Of a stretch of 64,000 nucleotides of DNA, positions 1 through 9,292 are shown piece after piece. Positions within the stretch are counted from its first letter, which is position 1; every line of letters begins with the position of its first letter. The stretch is from an uncultured Porphyromonadaceae bacterium. GTDB lineage: Bacteria; Bacteroidota; Bacteroidia; Bacteroidales; Muribaculaceae. The translations under genes and the position numbers were made by a program. The notes under the pieces are model-generated. The model had not been told where the DNA came from and searched no databases. It saw only the letters and a list, made by a program, of their open reading frames with translations. The DNA is taken from positions 186,001 through 250,000 of the forward strand of contig UQGP01000001.1 in NCBI GenBank assembly GCA_900540625.1, read 5' to 3'.

Positions 1-30
1 GCACTCCACAAACACAACAATAGCACCAAT

Positions 31-66
31 CCCGCGATTGCAGAACATCTCATCTGCGGTCGCGGG
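31..66. other. Inverted repeat at the left edge, possible terminator
   Basis: Two nested arms pair: CCCGCGA (31-37) with TCGCGGG (60-66) and GCAGA (40-44) with TCTGC (53-57), leaving an 8-base loop. No T-tract follows. It could end a gene lying left of the window or sit in the leader of the protease that starts at 105. No TAnnTTTG promoter element is visible in 1-104. Confidence 0.4.
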
Positions 67-104
67 ATTGACGTTTACCACAACACCGATATACCACAAC
101 AACT

Positions 105-2309
105 ATGCGCAACCACACACCACTATCAAGTAAAATCTTGACAGCCATCGCAATAGCACTGCTAAGCGCAGCATCCGAGACAACATCCTTTGCATCGGTG
201 TTCGATGCGCGTACCACCGCCATATTGGCCGCCGACGCCGCCAAAGCCCGGCGCGCAAACACCCGGTCGACAGCCGTCACACCCACGCTCTACTACCCGG
301 TTATCATCGAAATAGACGATGACAGCGCACTCGACGACATTGACGCACTCGGAACCGTAATATGGCGCCGCCGCGACAACATACTGCTCGGCTGCGTCCC
401 CAGGCAAAATATCGCGCAACTGCAAGACATCGCGCACGTATCATCCGCCTCCATAGGCACTCGCCTTTCGCTGGCCTCGGACCGCTCGCGACAATGGTCA
501 AACGTAGCGCCCGTATACGACGGAACAGCCTCCGACAAATGCGGCACGCTGGACGGCAGCGGCGTCACCGTAGGATTGTGCGACATCGGCATCGATCCAA
601 ACCACATTGCATTCAGACACGACGGCGATGCAGCCGCACCGTCACGCATCAGCGTCGTCACCCATTACGTAGACAGCACCGCCCGGCGACTCATCGCCGA
701 CACACCCGAAGCAGTGGCCGCATGGACCACTGACACCCCGGACGAAACACACGGCACACACGTCTGCGCAATCATGGCCTCCGGATACAAAGGCAACCCC
801 TACCACGGATACGCCCCCGGAGCCGACATCGTGGCCACCACCAGCCAACTATACGACGTCGCTCTACTATGCGGCATCGAAGACGTCATCGAACGCGCCC
901 AAAGCCTCAGCCAACCCGCCGTCGTCAACCTCTCCATATCATCGCTCATAGGTCCGCGCGACGGCACCGATGCCGTATGTCGATACATCGACAAATGCGC
1001 CCAAGACGCCGTGATATGCTTCGCCGCAGGCAATTACGGACAATCCAAATTCGCCATACACCACGACTTCACCACCCAAGCACCCACCGTCGGCACCATC
1101 ATAGACAACCGCGTCACCTGGAGCGGAATGGATGTCAACGGATACACCGATATATGGGGATACGACGACACCCCCCTACAAGTGCGCGTAATCATCTACG
1201 ACTTCGACACCAAAGCCATCATATACCGCTCACCATGGTACGGCGGCACGGCCGCCGCAGAAGGCACCGTCACCCTCGCCGCCGGCGCAGCCGATGCCTG
1301 GAACGAAGGCACATACAGCTCCGAAAGCTCCATCACAATATCCTGGGACATCGACAGGCACAACGGACGCACGCACTTTGCCGTACTCTCGGACATGCAC
1401 TCCCTATCCCTACGCCAATCCGGCCCGTGGTCACGATACTACTTCGGCTACGAAATCCAAGGGACACAAGGCGCATCCGTAGACATATACGCCGACGGGA
1501 CACAGACATTTCTGCGCTCCTGCGGCATCCCGGGCATGAGCGAAGGCACCGCCCGAGGAGCGTTCAACAACCTTGCCTCACCATCCGGCGTACTGGCCAT
1601 CGGCGGATACGACAACCGCGCCACAGTCCCCATGCTCGACGGCAGCGAAACAACATACAGCGGCATCAACCCCGGATACCCCATGCCATACACCAGCTAC
1701 GGCAACACCTTCGACGGCAGACACATCCCCGACTTCTGCGCCCCCGCCAACACCGTCATCTCGGCCATGAGCCGCTACTACCGCGAAGCCCATCCCGAAG
1801 GTTACACAGTCCTGGCCGAAACCACCGCAGCCGATGGCACCCGATACGCATGGTACGACGAAGGCGGCACATCCATGGCCTCGCCCGCCGTCGCCGGCAT
1901 CGTCGCACTCTGGCTACAAGCCGACCGCACGCTCTCTGCACAAGACATACGCGACATCGTCGCCCATAGCGCCCGAACAGACCTCCCCGACCCCGCCAAT
2001 CCCCGTTGGGGTCTCGGAGCCATCGATGCCGCCGCCGGCCTCAAGTACCACCTTGACCACCAAGGCATATCCGACATCAGCATCGACACCCCCGACATCC
2101 GCCCCATAGCCACCCTCTACCACGACCTCCTCGGCCGTCCCATCCCGGCCCCCGGCAGCGCCGGCACCACCCCCACATCATCCGGCATTACAGTAGCGCA
2201 TTCCACATTCCACATTCCACATTCCACATTATCCAGGCATTCCACATTAATTATTCGCACCGACATCTACCCCGACGGCTCCCGCCGCACCACCCTCCTC
2301 CGCCGATAA
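105..2309 (+). CDS. Secreted S8 family (subtilisin-like) serine protease
   Basis: A 734-residue precursor with an N-terminal signal peptide (hydrophobic stretch about residues 11-30). The subtilase triad is visible: Asp160 in DIGIDPNH, His216 in ETHGTHV and Ser590 in GGTSMASPAVAG. About 370 residues separate His from Ser, so a large insertion with beta-rich character sits inside the catalytic domain. The C-terminus (YHDLLGRPIP ... DGSRRTTLLRR) resembles a T9SS type A sorting tail, which would take the enzyme to the outside of the cell. That tail is interrupted by a segment translated from a short simple repeat (2199-2250). The coding strand is very C-rich. The substrate cannot be told from the sequence; general extracellular proteolysis is likely. 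Confidence 0.9.
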   Translation: MRNHTPLSSKILTAIAIALLSAASETTSFASVFDARTTAILAADAAKARRANTRSTAVTPTLYYPVIIEIDDDSALDDIDALGTVIWRRRDNILLGCVPRQNIAQLQDIAHVSSASIGTRLSLASDRSRQWSNVAPVYDGTASDKCGTLDGSGVTVGLCDIGIDPNHIAFRHDGDAAAPSRISVVTHYVDSTARRLIADTPEAVAAWTTDTPDETHGTHVCAIMASGYKGNPYHGYAPGADIVATTSQLYDVALLCGIEDVIERAQSLSQPAVVNLSISSLIGPRDGTDAVCRYIDKCAQDAVICFAAGNYGQSKFAIHHDFTTQAPTVGTIIDNRVTWSGMDVNGYTDIWGYDDTPLQVRVIIYDFDTKAIIYRSPWYGGTAAAEGTVTLAAGAADAWNEGTYSSESSITISWDIDRHNGRTHFAVLSDMHSLSLRQSGPWSRYYFGYEIQGTQGASVDIYADGTQTFLRSCGIPGMSEGTARGAFNNLASPSGVLAIGGYDNRATVPMLDGSETTYSGINPGYPMPYTSYGNTFDGRHIPDFCAPANTVISAMSRYYREAHPEGYTVLAETTAADGTRYAWYDEGGTSMASPAVAGIVALWLQADRTLSAQDIRDIVAHSARTDLPDPANPRWGLGAIDAAAGLKYHLDHQGISDISIDTPDIRPIATLYHDLLGRPIPAPGSAGTTPTSSGITVAHSTFHIPHSTLSRHSTLIIRTDIYPDGSRRTTLLRR
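2199..2250 (+). repeat. ATTCCAC-type short tandem repeat inside the protease tail
   Basis: Units of the form CATTCCACATT are repeated four to five times and are translated as a His/Ser/Thr/Phe-rich stretch in the C-terminal tail of the S8 protease. The reverse complement of nearly the same 50 bases occurs between tsaD and cinA at 57287-57341, including the shared AGGCATTC spacer. It is therefore a dispersed element and not a feature private to this gene. Confidence 0.75.
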
Positions 2310-2620
2310 CCGGGAAAGTTGCTGAGCAAAAGGCGCATAGTTGACATTATAAATCTTGCCCAATATGTTCTGCAACATTGTTCTGCAATATGAGGGAAAA
2401 TGCTACACATATAAAATTTTAGTCGTAACTTTGCAGTCGAATCTACGCACCATATTGAAAAGCGACAGCAAAACCGCAAAGAAAACGCTAAAAGCCATCC
2501 TTGAAGAAAGGGACGTATCATCAAATGGCTGTCGGATCAATAGGGCAAATCTGAAGCCTCAATCTCAAAATTGTGTGCTAAGACGTTACTATCATTAGAC
2601 TATCTACAATAGATTTCACA
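2310..2620. other. Intergenic region ahead of the defence island
   Basis: This 311-base gap marks the switch from GC-rich, C-biased sequence to AT-rich sequence. It contains a TAnnTTTG element at 2426-2433 and otherwise nothing recognisable. An 80-codon open frame (2356-2598) crosses the promoter element and shows no family resemblance, so it is not called as a gene. No tRNA, integrase or direct-repeat attachment site was seen. Confidence 0.5.
2426..2433 (+). promoter_or_regulatory. Probable -7 element (TAACTTTG) of the defence operon
   Basis: TAACTTTG matches the Bacteroidetes -7 consensus TAnnTTTG. No clear TTTG -33 box lies 19-20 bases upstream. If used, transcription would start near 2440 and leave a leader of about 180 bases before the first gene. 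Confidence 0.45.
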
Positions 2621-3775
2621 TTGTATAAAGATTTACATCAAGAAATACTAACATCTTCCTTTATAATAGAAAAAATTGTGATACCAAGTTTTGAAAAATT
2701 CATGTATCCCGTTCTAGAAGCGTTGAGAGATGGAAAGCCATGTCAAAGAGATGATCTCAGGAATAGATGTATCACTTTGATGCGTTTGACTCCTAACGAT
2801 CTTCAAGAGCGCATTACTTCAAATAAGAAGCTCAAGATAGTAGATCGGTTACAATGGGCCACCTATTATCTTTTGAAATCTGGATATATTTCAAGGCCCG
2901 AGGTAGCTACAGAACAAATTACTCCGGCGGGATTAATAGTGCTTGAAGATGGTGCCACTTCAATTGACCGACAATATCTCAGAGCTCATTCTCAACTCTT
3001 CAAGGATTTTGAAATTGCCACAAGAGAATCTTCGAAGGAGAAGAAAGAAAAGAAAATGAGGAAGAAGTCCATAGAGAAGACTACGAAAGGGAAAGGGACT
3101 GTGAATAAGAAAGTTGATAGCCCAGTCACTACTTCAATACTTGGGACAGAAGAGCCTATATTTATGCCGATTGATGAGCAAACAGCCAATAAAACAACTG
3201 TTACGAACTCCAACGTTTCTCATGTAGAACTATCCATAATGGAGGAAAGAATCAAACAAATCTCTGAAATCCATGATGACTTGCATGAGAATCTTATTCA
3301 GGAACTGCTCAATGCTATCGACTCTTTTGATGAATCTTCTTTCCGTCAATTACTCAAGGAATTAATGCCCCAAATGGGATATTCTTCAAATTTCGAACCT
3401 ATGAATATAGGGGTCAAATCAAAGAGGTGTCATGTCCTTTCTGGGATTATCGATTTAGATGAGCTTGGTCTTAATAGGTTTTATGTTTTGGCCAACAATA
3501 ATACAGACAATGAAATCAGTTTAATCGAAGTCCAGTCCTTCCAGGGGATGCTCAGCACTATTGGAATAAATATGGGCGTATACATAACTACGTCAACATT
3601 CTCAGAAGAAGCAAAAGATTATTGTTCCTCCGGCCAAATCCGCATTAAACTGATAGATGGTAGGCTTCTCGCCGAACTCATGATCAAGCACAATCTTGGC
3701 GTAATAACAAGGGAAACATTCGAAGTGAAGCAACTCGATCAAGAGTTCTTATTCACGCATCTAACGCAGTATTAA
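2621..3775 (+). CDS. Mrr-like protein with degenerate nuclease active site
   Basis: A 384-residue protein with an N-terminal Mrr winged-helix domain (about residues 20-110, PSFEKFMYPVLEAL onward), a highly charged Lys/Glu linker (about 130-170) and a C-terminal Mrr-type restriction endonuclease fold (about 235-375, with YITTSTFSEEAKDY and LAELMIKHNLGV). Active Mrr enzymes carry GDGGIDG and then QAK. Here the matching positions read HVLSGIID, with Ser274 at the acidic position, and L290-A291-N292 in place of Q-A-K. The nuclease is therefore probably inactive and may serve as a DNA reader or assembly subunit. The longest frame opens at a TTG (2621); GTG at 2678 fits the usual Mrr N-terminus better. 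It is the first gene of the island and lies 2 bases before the methyltransferase. Confidence 0.75.
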   Translation: MYKDLHQEILTSSFIIEKIVIPSFEKFMYPVLEALRDGKPCQRDDLRNRCITLMRLTPNDLQERITSNKKLKIVDRLQWATYYLLKSGYISRPEVATEQITPAGLIVLEDGATSIDRQYLRAHSQLFKDFEIATRESSKEKKEKKMRKKSIEKTTKGKGTVNKKVDSPVTTSILGTEEPIFMPIDEQTANKTTVTNSNVSHVELSIMEERIKQISEIHDDLHENLIQELLNAIDSFDESSFRQLLKELMPQMGYSSNFEPMNIGVKSKRCHVLSGIIDLDELGLNRFYVLANNNTDNEISLIEVQSFQGMLSTIGINMGVYITTSTFSEEAKDYCSSGQIRIKLIDGRLLAELMIKHNLGVITRETFEVKQLDQEFLFTHLTQY

Positions 3776-3777
3776 AA

Positions 3778-4899
3778 ATGAGAGGATTATTTAACAACAA
3801 TCTCTCTCTCCCCGAAGAAGCCATTGGAGTTGATATATTTTCAGGCGCCGGAGGTCTTAGCCTCGGCGCTCGTGAAAGCGGCATCAACGTCAAATATGCT
3901 GTCGAAATATGGCATCCTGCCGCCGAAACTTATCGGCACAATCACCCCGATGCAATAGTAATAGAAGACGATATAACCAAAGTTAATCCCAAGGAACGAC
4001 TTGGAACAGACAGCGATAATATTTTCATTATAATGGGCGGACCTCCATGTCAAGGGTTCTCGACATCCAATATGAGGCATCGGAGCGAAGCTCTGAAAAA
4101 TCCTAAGAATCGTTTATTCTGCGAATTTGTTCGTTTTGTCCGTGAACTTCAACCTGATTGGTTTGTATTCGAGAATGTCTCTGGTATCATAAACATAGAG
4201 AAAGGTGAGGTAATCAATATTATACGCCAAAGTTTTGCCAACCTTGGATATGATGTCTCATTACCTAAAATATTATGGGCTAACAATTACGGAGTCCCTC
4301 AGAAGCGTAACCGTTGTTTCATTGTAGGCAACCGTGTTGGTGTCTCATTTGAATTCCCTACATCAATGGGAACCAATATTTCTGTATGGGATGCTATTGG
4401 CGATTTGCCCAGTCTTAAACCAGGGGATAACATTGAAGAAGTTGAATACGCCAAGACTATATCAGAAGCCTCATACTATGCTCGAAGTATGAGAGAGAAT
4501 TCTTCCAATGCGACACAGAATTGGGTTTCTCAAAGCAGAGAATATGTGATTCGACGATATGAGAAGATTCCTCAAGGAGGCAATTGGAGGAACATTCCAG
4601 ATAACATGATGACCAATTATACCGATAAAACTCGTTGCCACAGCGGAATATACAAGCGCCTCCGTCCTGATGAGCCCTCTGTCGTCATCTCTAATTACCG
4701 GAAATCTATGCTTATTCATCCTTATGAGCATCGGGGACTTTCCGTAAGAGAAGCGGCCCGTCTTCAAAGTTTCCCCGATGACTTTGTTTTCAAGGGCCCA
4801 CTCACACATGTCCAGCAACAAATCGGTAATGCTGTGCCCCCGCTGTTAGCCAAAGCAGTTTTCGACCAAATACTATCTTATTATAAAGCAAATGAGTAA
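3778..4899 (+). CDS. DNA (cytosine-5) methyltransferase
   Basis: A 373-residue C5-cytosine methyltransferase with the family motifs in canonical order: motif I DIFSGAGGLSLG (about residue 19), motif IV GGPPCQGFS with catalytic Cys91, motif VI E132-N133-V134, motif VIII QKRNRCFIVG, then the target recognition region and motifs IX-X (SVREAARLQSFPDDF, QQIGNAVPP). All catalytic motifs are intact. In this island it would mark host DNA at a specific cytosine, so the remaining proteins can recognise unmodified or foreign DNA. Its stop overlaps the start of the next gene by 8 bases, which implies translational coupling. The target sequence cannot be predicted from here. Confidence 0.93.
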   Translation: MRGLFNNNLSLPEEAIGVDIFSGAGGLSLGARESGINVKYAVEIWHPAAETYRHNHPDAIVIEDDITKVNPKERLGTDSDNIFIIMGGPPCQGFSTSNMRHRSEALKNPKNRLFCEFVRFVRELQPDWFVFENVSGIINIEKGEVINIIRQSFANLGYDVSLPKILWANNYGVPQKRNRCFIVGNRVGVSFEFPTSMGTNISVWDAIGDLPSLKPGDNIEEVEYAKTISEASYYARSMRENSSNATQNWVSQSREYVIRRYEKIPQGGNWRNIPDNMMTNYTDKTRCHSGIYKRLRPDEPSVVISNYRKSMLIHPYEHRGLSVREAARLQSFPDDFVFKGPLTHVQQQIGNAVPPLLAKAVFDQILSYYKANE

Positions 4900-6400
4900 G
4901 GAGATAATCCACATACCTCAAGCCGATATGCTTATGGGCTCTATGCGCTCTATGGGCTATTCGTTTGAATCGGCCGTTGCGGATGTAATTGATAATAGTA
5001 TTAGTGCTGACGCAAAGAGAATACATGTTCTTTTCCCTACATCAGCATTAGGCACTAATGCCGTCGGAATTCTTGATGATGGGATAGGTATGGCAAAAGA
5101 GGTCCTGCTTGAAGCTATGAGATATGGTAGCACAGCTTCCGAGGAAATTCGAGAAGAAACAGATTTGGGCAGATTCGGCCTTGGACTTAAATCTGCATCT
5201 CTTTCTCAATGCAGAAAACTGACAGTCATAAGTTATTGGAACGGAATAGTTTCAGCATATAGATGGGACTATGATCTGATTCAAGAACGTAAACAATGGA
5301 TCATCCTTGACCTCACTCAGGACGAGATAACGGAGGTCTGTTATTTTGATCTGCTCAAAAAACAAGTGATGGGGACTCTTGTCGTATGGGAAAACTTCGA
5401 CATTCTCAAGAAGGCTAATGATGGGCAGGAATACTCTGCATTGAATGATCAAAAGGAAATTGTAGAGAAGCATCTTTCGCTGATTTTTCATCGTTTTATG
5501 AGTCGCTCGAAGAAAAAAGTAAATATCTATATAAATCAGCAAAAACTTAAGCCCCTCGAACCATTCCTTGAAAGCCATCCTAAGACTACTCTCAAAAAAG
5601 AAGTATCCATAGCGCTAATGGACAGCCATGGGCGAGAGCAGCAAATTCGCGTAAGACCATTCATTCTTCCTTATCTTTCTGACATGAGTGAGAAAGATAA
5701 GAAGGCATTAGGAGGCGTTGAAGATATGCGATCCAAGCAAGGATTCTATGTATACAGAAATGAACGTTTAATCATATGGGGCAATTGGTTTGGAATGAGC
5801 CGAAGAAGCGAATTAACAAAAAATGTCCGCATCCGTGTAGATATCCCGAATGCTCTTGATGATATTTGGAGCATCGATGTAAAAAAACAGGTCGCTACTA
5901 TACCAAAACGCATCCAAAACCAGCTCACCAAGACCGTTAATGACGCGTTAGGCATCTCAGTATCAAAACAAACGCACCGCGGTCGTAAGCAAAAGATTGA
6001 CGATAACATAGACTATATCTGGGATAGAATAGAAGGACGTGATAAGACTTTCTATTATCAGGTTAATCGCGACAGCCGTTTTATCAAGTTCCTCCGGGAT
6101 AAAATGACTGATTCGGATGCTGAACTGCTTGACATCATTCTAACCGAATTGGAGAAGAACATTCCGCTCCAACAGATATATTTGGATAAGGCTAACGACT
6201 GTATTGCGCCACCAGTAGTAGACGATCAGCGGCAAGATGAAATCTATCAGAATGCTATCACAATGATTGATACCTACCAAAAACTTGCAACACAACCTGT
6301 AGAGCAATTGATTGATACCATTATGACGACTGAACCTTTCAACACACAGAAAGAGCTTAAAGACAAACTCCTCAATTATTTTATCAATGAAACTCACTGA
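4892..6400 (+). CDS. MORC-like GHKL/HSP90-type ATPase
   Basis: A 502-residue protein with an N-terminal GHKL ATPase module: N-box AVADVIDNSISADAK (residues 28-42), G1 box DDGIGM (62-67) and G2 box GRFGLGLKSASLSQ (93-106), followed by a ribosomal-S5-like region. Asp31 takes the place usually held by the general-base Glu of GHKL enzymes. Bacterial MORC-like ATPases are known from restriction-modification neighbourhoods, where they are thought to clamp or compact DNA in an ATP-dependent way. Overlaps of 8 bases with the methyltransferase and 14 bases with the Z1 gene show that it belongs to the same operon. Confidence 0.85.
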   Translation: MSKEIIHIPQADMLMGSMRSMGYSFESAVADVIDNSISADAKRIHVLFPTSALGTNAVGILDDGIGMAKEVLLEAMRYGSTASEEIREETDLGRFGLGLKSASLSQCRKLTVISYWNGIVSAYRWDYDLIQERKQWIILDLTQDEITEVCYFDLLKKQVMGTLVVWENFDILKKANDGQEYSALNDQKEIVEKHLSLIFHRFMSRSKKKVNIYINQQKLKPLEPFLESHPKTTLKKEVSIALMDSHGREQQIRVRPFILPYLSDMSEKDKKALGGVEDMRSKQGFYVYRNERLIIWGNWFGMSRRSELTKNVRIRVDIPNALDDIWSIDVKKQVATIPKRIQNQLTKTVNDALGISVSKQTHRGRKQKIDDNIDYIWDRIEGRDKTFYYQVNRDSRFIKFLRDKMTDSDAELLDIILTELEKNIPLQQIYLDKANDCIAPPVVDDQRQDEIYQNAITMIDTYQKLATQPVEQLIDTIMTTEPFNTQKELKDKLLNYFINETH

Positions 6401-7334
6401 AGAACAACGATCTCAAGTAAAGCTACTGGTCAAGTCAAATCTGAACCTTCGTCCAGAGCTTAAGAAAGGCCTGAACCATGAAAGTTTGGTCTCATTCGTC
6501 ATACAAGTACTAAAACCAGTGAATCTTCTTTTTGATGATAATGATATCAAGGAAATTGTAAAATCCTTGGAATATGAAATTGCAATTGTTCACACTAATG
6601 GAGTAGCAATCTTTGGAGAATACGGAGAGAGTCTTCATGAATGGTATACTCAACTCAATCTGCCTGAAAATAAGCAGTTCTTTTGGAATCGATACCGTGA
6701 ATATCTCACAAACCACTCATCCATTGATGATAATAGTATAAAGTTGCTTGGGAACGTCACGCTTCCAAATATCCTTAACTGTTTAGGAAATCCCCATGAA
6801 GAGTTCGAAGGCAAAAGATGTGTACGTGGTCTGATAATCGGAGATGTACAATCGGGAAAAACATCTACTTATACTGGGCTTATCTGCAAAGCAGCGGATG
6901 CCGGCTATAAAGTGGCAATTCTTCTCGCAGGGACTACAGAATCCCTTCGACAGCAAACTCAGGAGCGAATTGATGAAGGCATAATAGGTTATACCACGAA
7001 GAAAGTCGACAAGAAGGAGGTTTCTGGGAGAGGCGGTGTGGGCATATCGATTCCTGAGATTCCAGCAACATCCTATACTTCTGTGGCTAAGGACTTCACT
7101 AAGGGGGCAGAAAGCATCACTACTTCTCTCGGGCAGCATCGCAGTCTCGTGATGTTCGTTGTGAAGAAGAATGTCACAGTATTGACAAAGCTATATAAAT
7201 GGCTTCGGGATCATAACCTTGACAGAGTCAAGGGGTATGTCGACATTCCTATGCTACTCATTGATGATGAAGCTGATAATGCTTCTGTGAATACAAAAAA
7301 AATGACACTGATCCGACACGAACAAATAAAGTGA
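6387..7334 (+). CDS. Z1-domain helicase, N-terminal part (before frameshift)
   Basis: 315 residues that form the first half of a Z1-family superfamily II helicase. It carries Walker A GDVQSGKTSTYTGL (about residue 151) and Walker B LLIDDEADNAS (about 290). After NTK the frame runs into an A8 tract (7295-7302) and reads only about ten unrelated codons to a TGA. Reading the heptamer A_AAA_AAA (7295-7301) with a -1 shift gives T-K-K-N-D-T-D-P-T-R and continues straight into the downstream frame, which begins with helicase motif III. The gene is thus either truncated by a one-base deletion, an indel error in the assembly, or expressed by slippage. Alone this fragment lacks the second RecA-like half. 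Confidence 0.85.
   Translation: MKLTEEQRSQVKLLVKSNLNLRPELKKGLNHESLVSFVIQVLKPVNLLFDDNDIKEIVKSLEYEIAIVHTNGVAIFGEYGESLHEWYTQLNLPENKQFFWNRYREYLTNHSSIDDNSIKLLGNVTLPNILNCLGNPHEEFEGKRCVRGLIIGDVQSGKTSTYTGLICKAADAGYKVAILLAGTTESLRQQTQERIDEGIIGYTTKKVDKKEVSGRGGVGISIPEIPATSYTSVAKDFTKGAESITTSLGQHRSLVMFVVKKNVTVLTKLYKWLRDHNLDRVKGYVDIPMLLIDDEADNASVNTKKMTLIRHEQIK
7295..7303 (+). other. A8 slippery site, candidate -1 frameshift in Z1 gene
   Basis: Eight A residues (7295-7302) followed by T. In the upstream frame the codons are ACA AAA AAA ATG, so A_AAA_AAA stands in the exact register of a canonical -1 slippery heptamer. After slippage the next codons are AAT GAC ACT GAT, in frame with the C-terminal half. No strong stimulatory hairpin is obvious in the next 40 bases. 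Transcriptional slippage on A8, a real deletion and a homopolymer sequencing error all remain possible. Confidence 0.6.
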
Positions 7335-9292
7335 TTCGCGATATTTGCAATCTCTTCAAGAACTCTACATATGTCGGATTCACCGCAACTCCTTTTGCCA
7401 ATATCTTTATCGATCCCGATTCTATTGACTCTATGCACAATGCGGATTTGTTCCCAGAAAATTTCATCTATGCGTTGCCTACCCCATCTTCTTATATTGG
7501 CGCTCAAAAAGTATTTGATCCGGAGGGGCCAAACTACGGCAACTTACGCTTCATAACTGACATAGAAGAGTATGATTATACTTCCGAAGAGTATAAAATG
7601 CTTATCAAAGAAGACGTTGAGACTCTGAATGAAGGTCCATTTTACTATCAGCACAAGAAAGAATGGAATGGTGATTTACCTGCGTCTTTGCGCGAATCAG
7701 TTCTCAGTTTCTTTATCGCCAATGTCATAAGAGACTTGCGTGGTGATGTTAGCAAACCTCGAAGCATGCTCATCAACATGAGCCGCTTCGTTAAGGTTCA
7801 GAGAGTCATATGCGAGTATGTAGAGGCAATCTATAATGACGTTATTCGAACAATACGCATTGACTTTGAAGAAGGTAAAGGGAAAAATGCCAATCTACCA
7901 CTCTATCAGGAGTTATTCAATGTTTGGAATAAGCATTTCTCTCATATAGATAATATCAGCTATCAGAGAATTCTTATGAAAGAGAATATCCTTAAAGCCA
8001 TCGAACCAATAAAGATAATGGTGGTGAATGGCTCGAAGGAAAGCAATAAACTTGACTATAAGGCCAACCCAAATCTGCGTGTAATAACTATCGGTGGATT
8101 GGCACTTTCTCGAGGGCTAACCCTGGAGGGGCTACTCGTAAGTTATTTCTATAGAAATACGGCTACCTTTGATGTACTTATGCAGATGGGCAGATGGTTT
8201 GGCTATCGTCCCAATTATGATGATCTGTTTTTAATTTGGACATCAAGGGAAAGCGCCGCATGGTATAATGAAATTTCAGAGTCATCCGAGGAGCTTAAGA
8301 ATGATATACGTCAAATGTATGACCAACGCCTGACACCAAGAGATTTTGGATTGAAGGTGAGAAATGCCTGCGAAACGTTGAGGATTACAGCTGCCAACAA
8401 AATGAGAACCGCTACTGACTATATGGTCCGGATTGCATTCTATGGCAACATGTATGATACTCCGTATCTTAGCTATAATGCACTCGAAAACACCGCCAAC
8501 CTTGAAGAATCTCGCAAATTAGCTAAATTACTTTTCACGAGCGGTTACAAATATCGGTTTGCTGATGTCGGCAAATATTCTGATTTAGAAGTTGCCTCCA
8601 ATGAGATTCACTCCTCTCGATTCTTTGAGGATGTACCCAAGAAAATCGTAAGGGATTTCCTTACAAAAATAAGATGTTCCATCCTTAACCCGAACTTCAA
8701 TACCGACTATCTTTTGTCCTTCATTGACGATCCCGAGAACGAAGGACTTGAAAAATGGGACGTTGTATTTGAAGGCGGTGCTTCTAAGCAACCATACCCA
8801 ATACCAGAGCTTTCCAACATTGATTGCGTTGACCGTCCATTATATGACCATGGCAACGCTGTTCAGATAAGCTCGCGTCGTAGGGTTCTAGGTACTCGAG
8901 AAGGAGTATTTTGTCTTTATCCAAAAGATATAGATGCCGTCGTTTCTCAATGGACTAATGCCTGGGCTCAAGAACATGGGCCGGGAGACAAGAAGAAAAC
9001 TGATGTGCCAGTCAAAGCATATTTCCAATATCTTCCCAATCGCAAACCTGTTTTTCTTATTATGGTAATAGCACCGTCCTTCCCAGACAATCCGAAACAT
9101 GAGACTGTTAAGCTATTTAAGAAATTTAAAGAAGAACTTGGCACCAACCAGGTCGTAGCTTTTGCCATTGGATTTCCCGGATTAAAGGGTGAAGATAGCG
9201 CAAAAAACTATAAGGTTAACAAGATATGGGTCAAGACACATGGCCTTGATACAGATGATTCATCAGACAATGACGAAGAATATGATGGATAA
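7331..9292 (+). CDS. Z1-domain helicase, C-terminal part (after frameshift)
   Basis: 653 codons from a GTG that overlaps the upstream TGA. It opens with motif III-like YVGFTATPFANIF (about residue 14), then the Z1 body, motif V GLALSRGLTLEGL (about 255) and motif VI MQMGRWFGYR (about 283). The region is therefore the missing second half of the helicase, and the natural product would be about 965 residues spanning 6387-9292. The Arg finger region is intact and no other stop interrupts the frame, which argues that the lesion is recent, regulated or an artefact. An independent start at the GTG would split the helicase between motifs II and III and is unlikely to yield a working enzyme. The end overlaps the next gene. 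Confidence 0.85.
   Translation: MIRDICNLFKNSTYVGFTATPFANIFIDPDSIDSMHNADLFPENFIYALPTPSSYIGAQKVFDPEGPNYGNLRFITDIEEYDYTSEEYKMLIKEDVETLNEGPFYYQHKKEWNGDLPASLRESVLSFFIANVIRDLRGDVSKPRSMLINMSRFVKVQRVICEYVEAIYNDVIRTIRIDFEEGKGKNANLPLYQELFNVWNKHFSHIDNISYQRILMKENILKAIEPIKIMVVNGSKESNKLDYKANPNLRVITIGGLALSRGLTLEGLLVSYFYRNTATFDVLMQMGRWFGYRPNYDDLFLIWTSRESAAWYNEISESSEELKNDIRQMYDQRLTPRDFGLKVRNACETLRITAANKMRTATDYMVRIAFYGNMYDTPYLSYNALENTANLEESRKLAKLLFTSGYKYRFADVGKYSDLEVASNEIHSSRFFEDVPKKIVRDFLTKIRCSILNPNFNTDYLLSFIDDPENEGLEKWDVVFEGGASKQPYPIPELSNIDCVDRPLYDHGNAVQISSRRRVLGTREGVFCLYPKDIDAVVSQWTNAWAQEHGPGDKKKTDVPVKAYFQYLPNRKPVFLIMVIAPSFPDNPKHETVKLFKKFKEELGTNQVVAFAIGFPGLKGEDSAKNYKVNKIWVKTHGLDTDDSSDNDEEYDG

Noticed and set aside
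2356..2598. An 80-codon frame before the Mrr-like gene, considered as a possible regulator gene
   Set aside because: It begins upstream of the probable promoter, has no DNA-binding motif and resembles no family.
7331..7334. GTG/TGA overlap taken as a natural two-gene split of the Z1 helicase
   Set aside because: The split falls inside the helicase core between motifs II and III, and the frame before the stop encodes about ten unrelated residues; a frameshift explains the data better.
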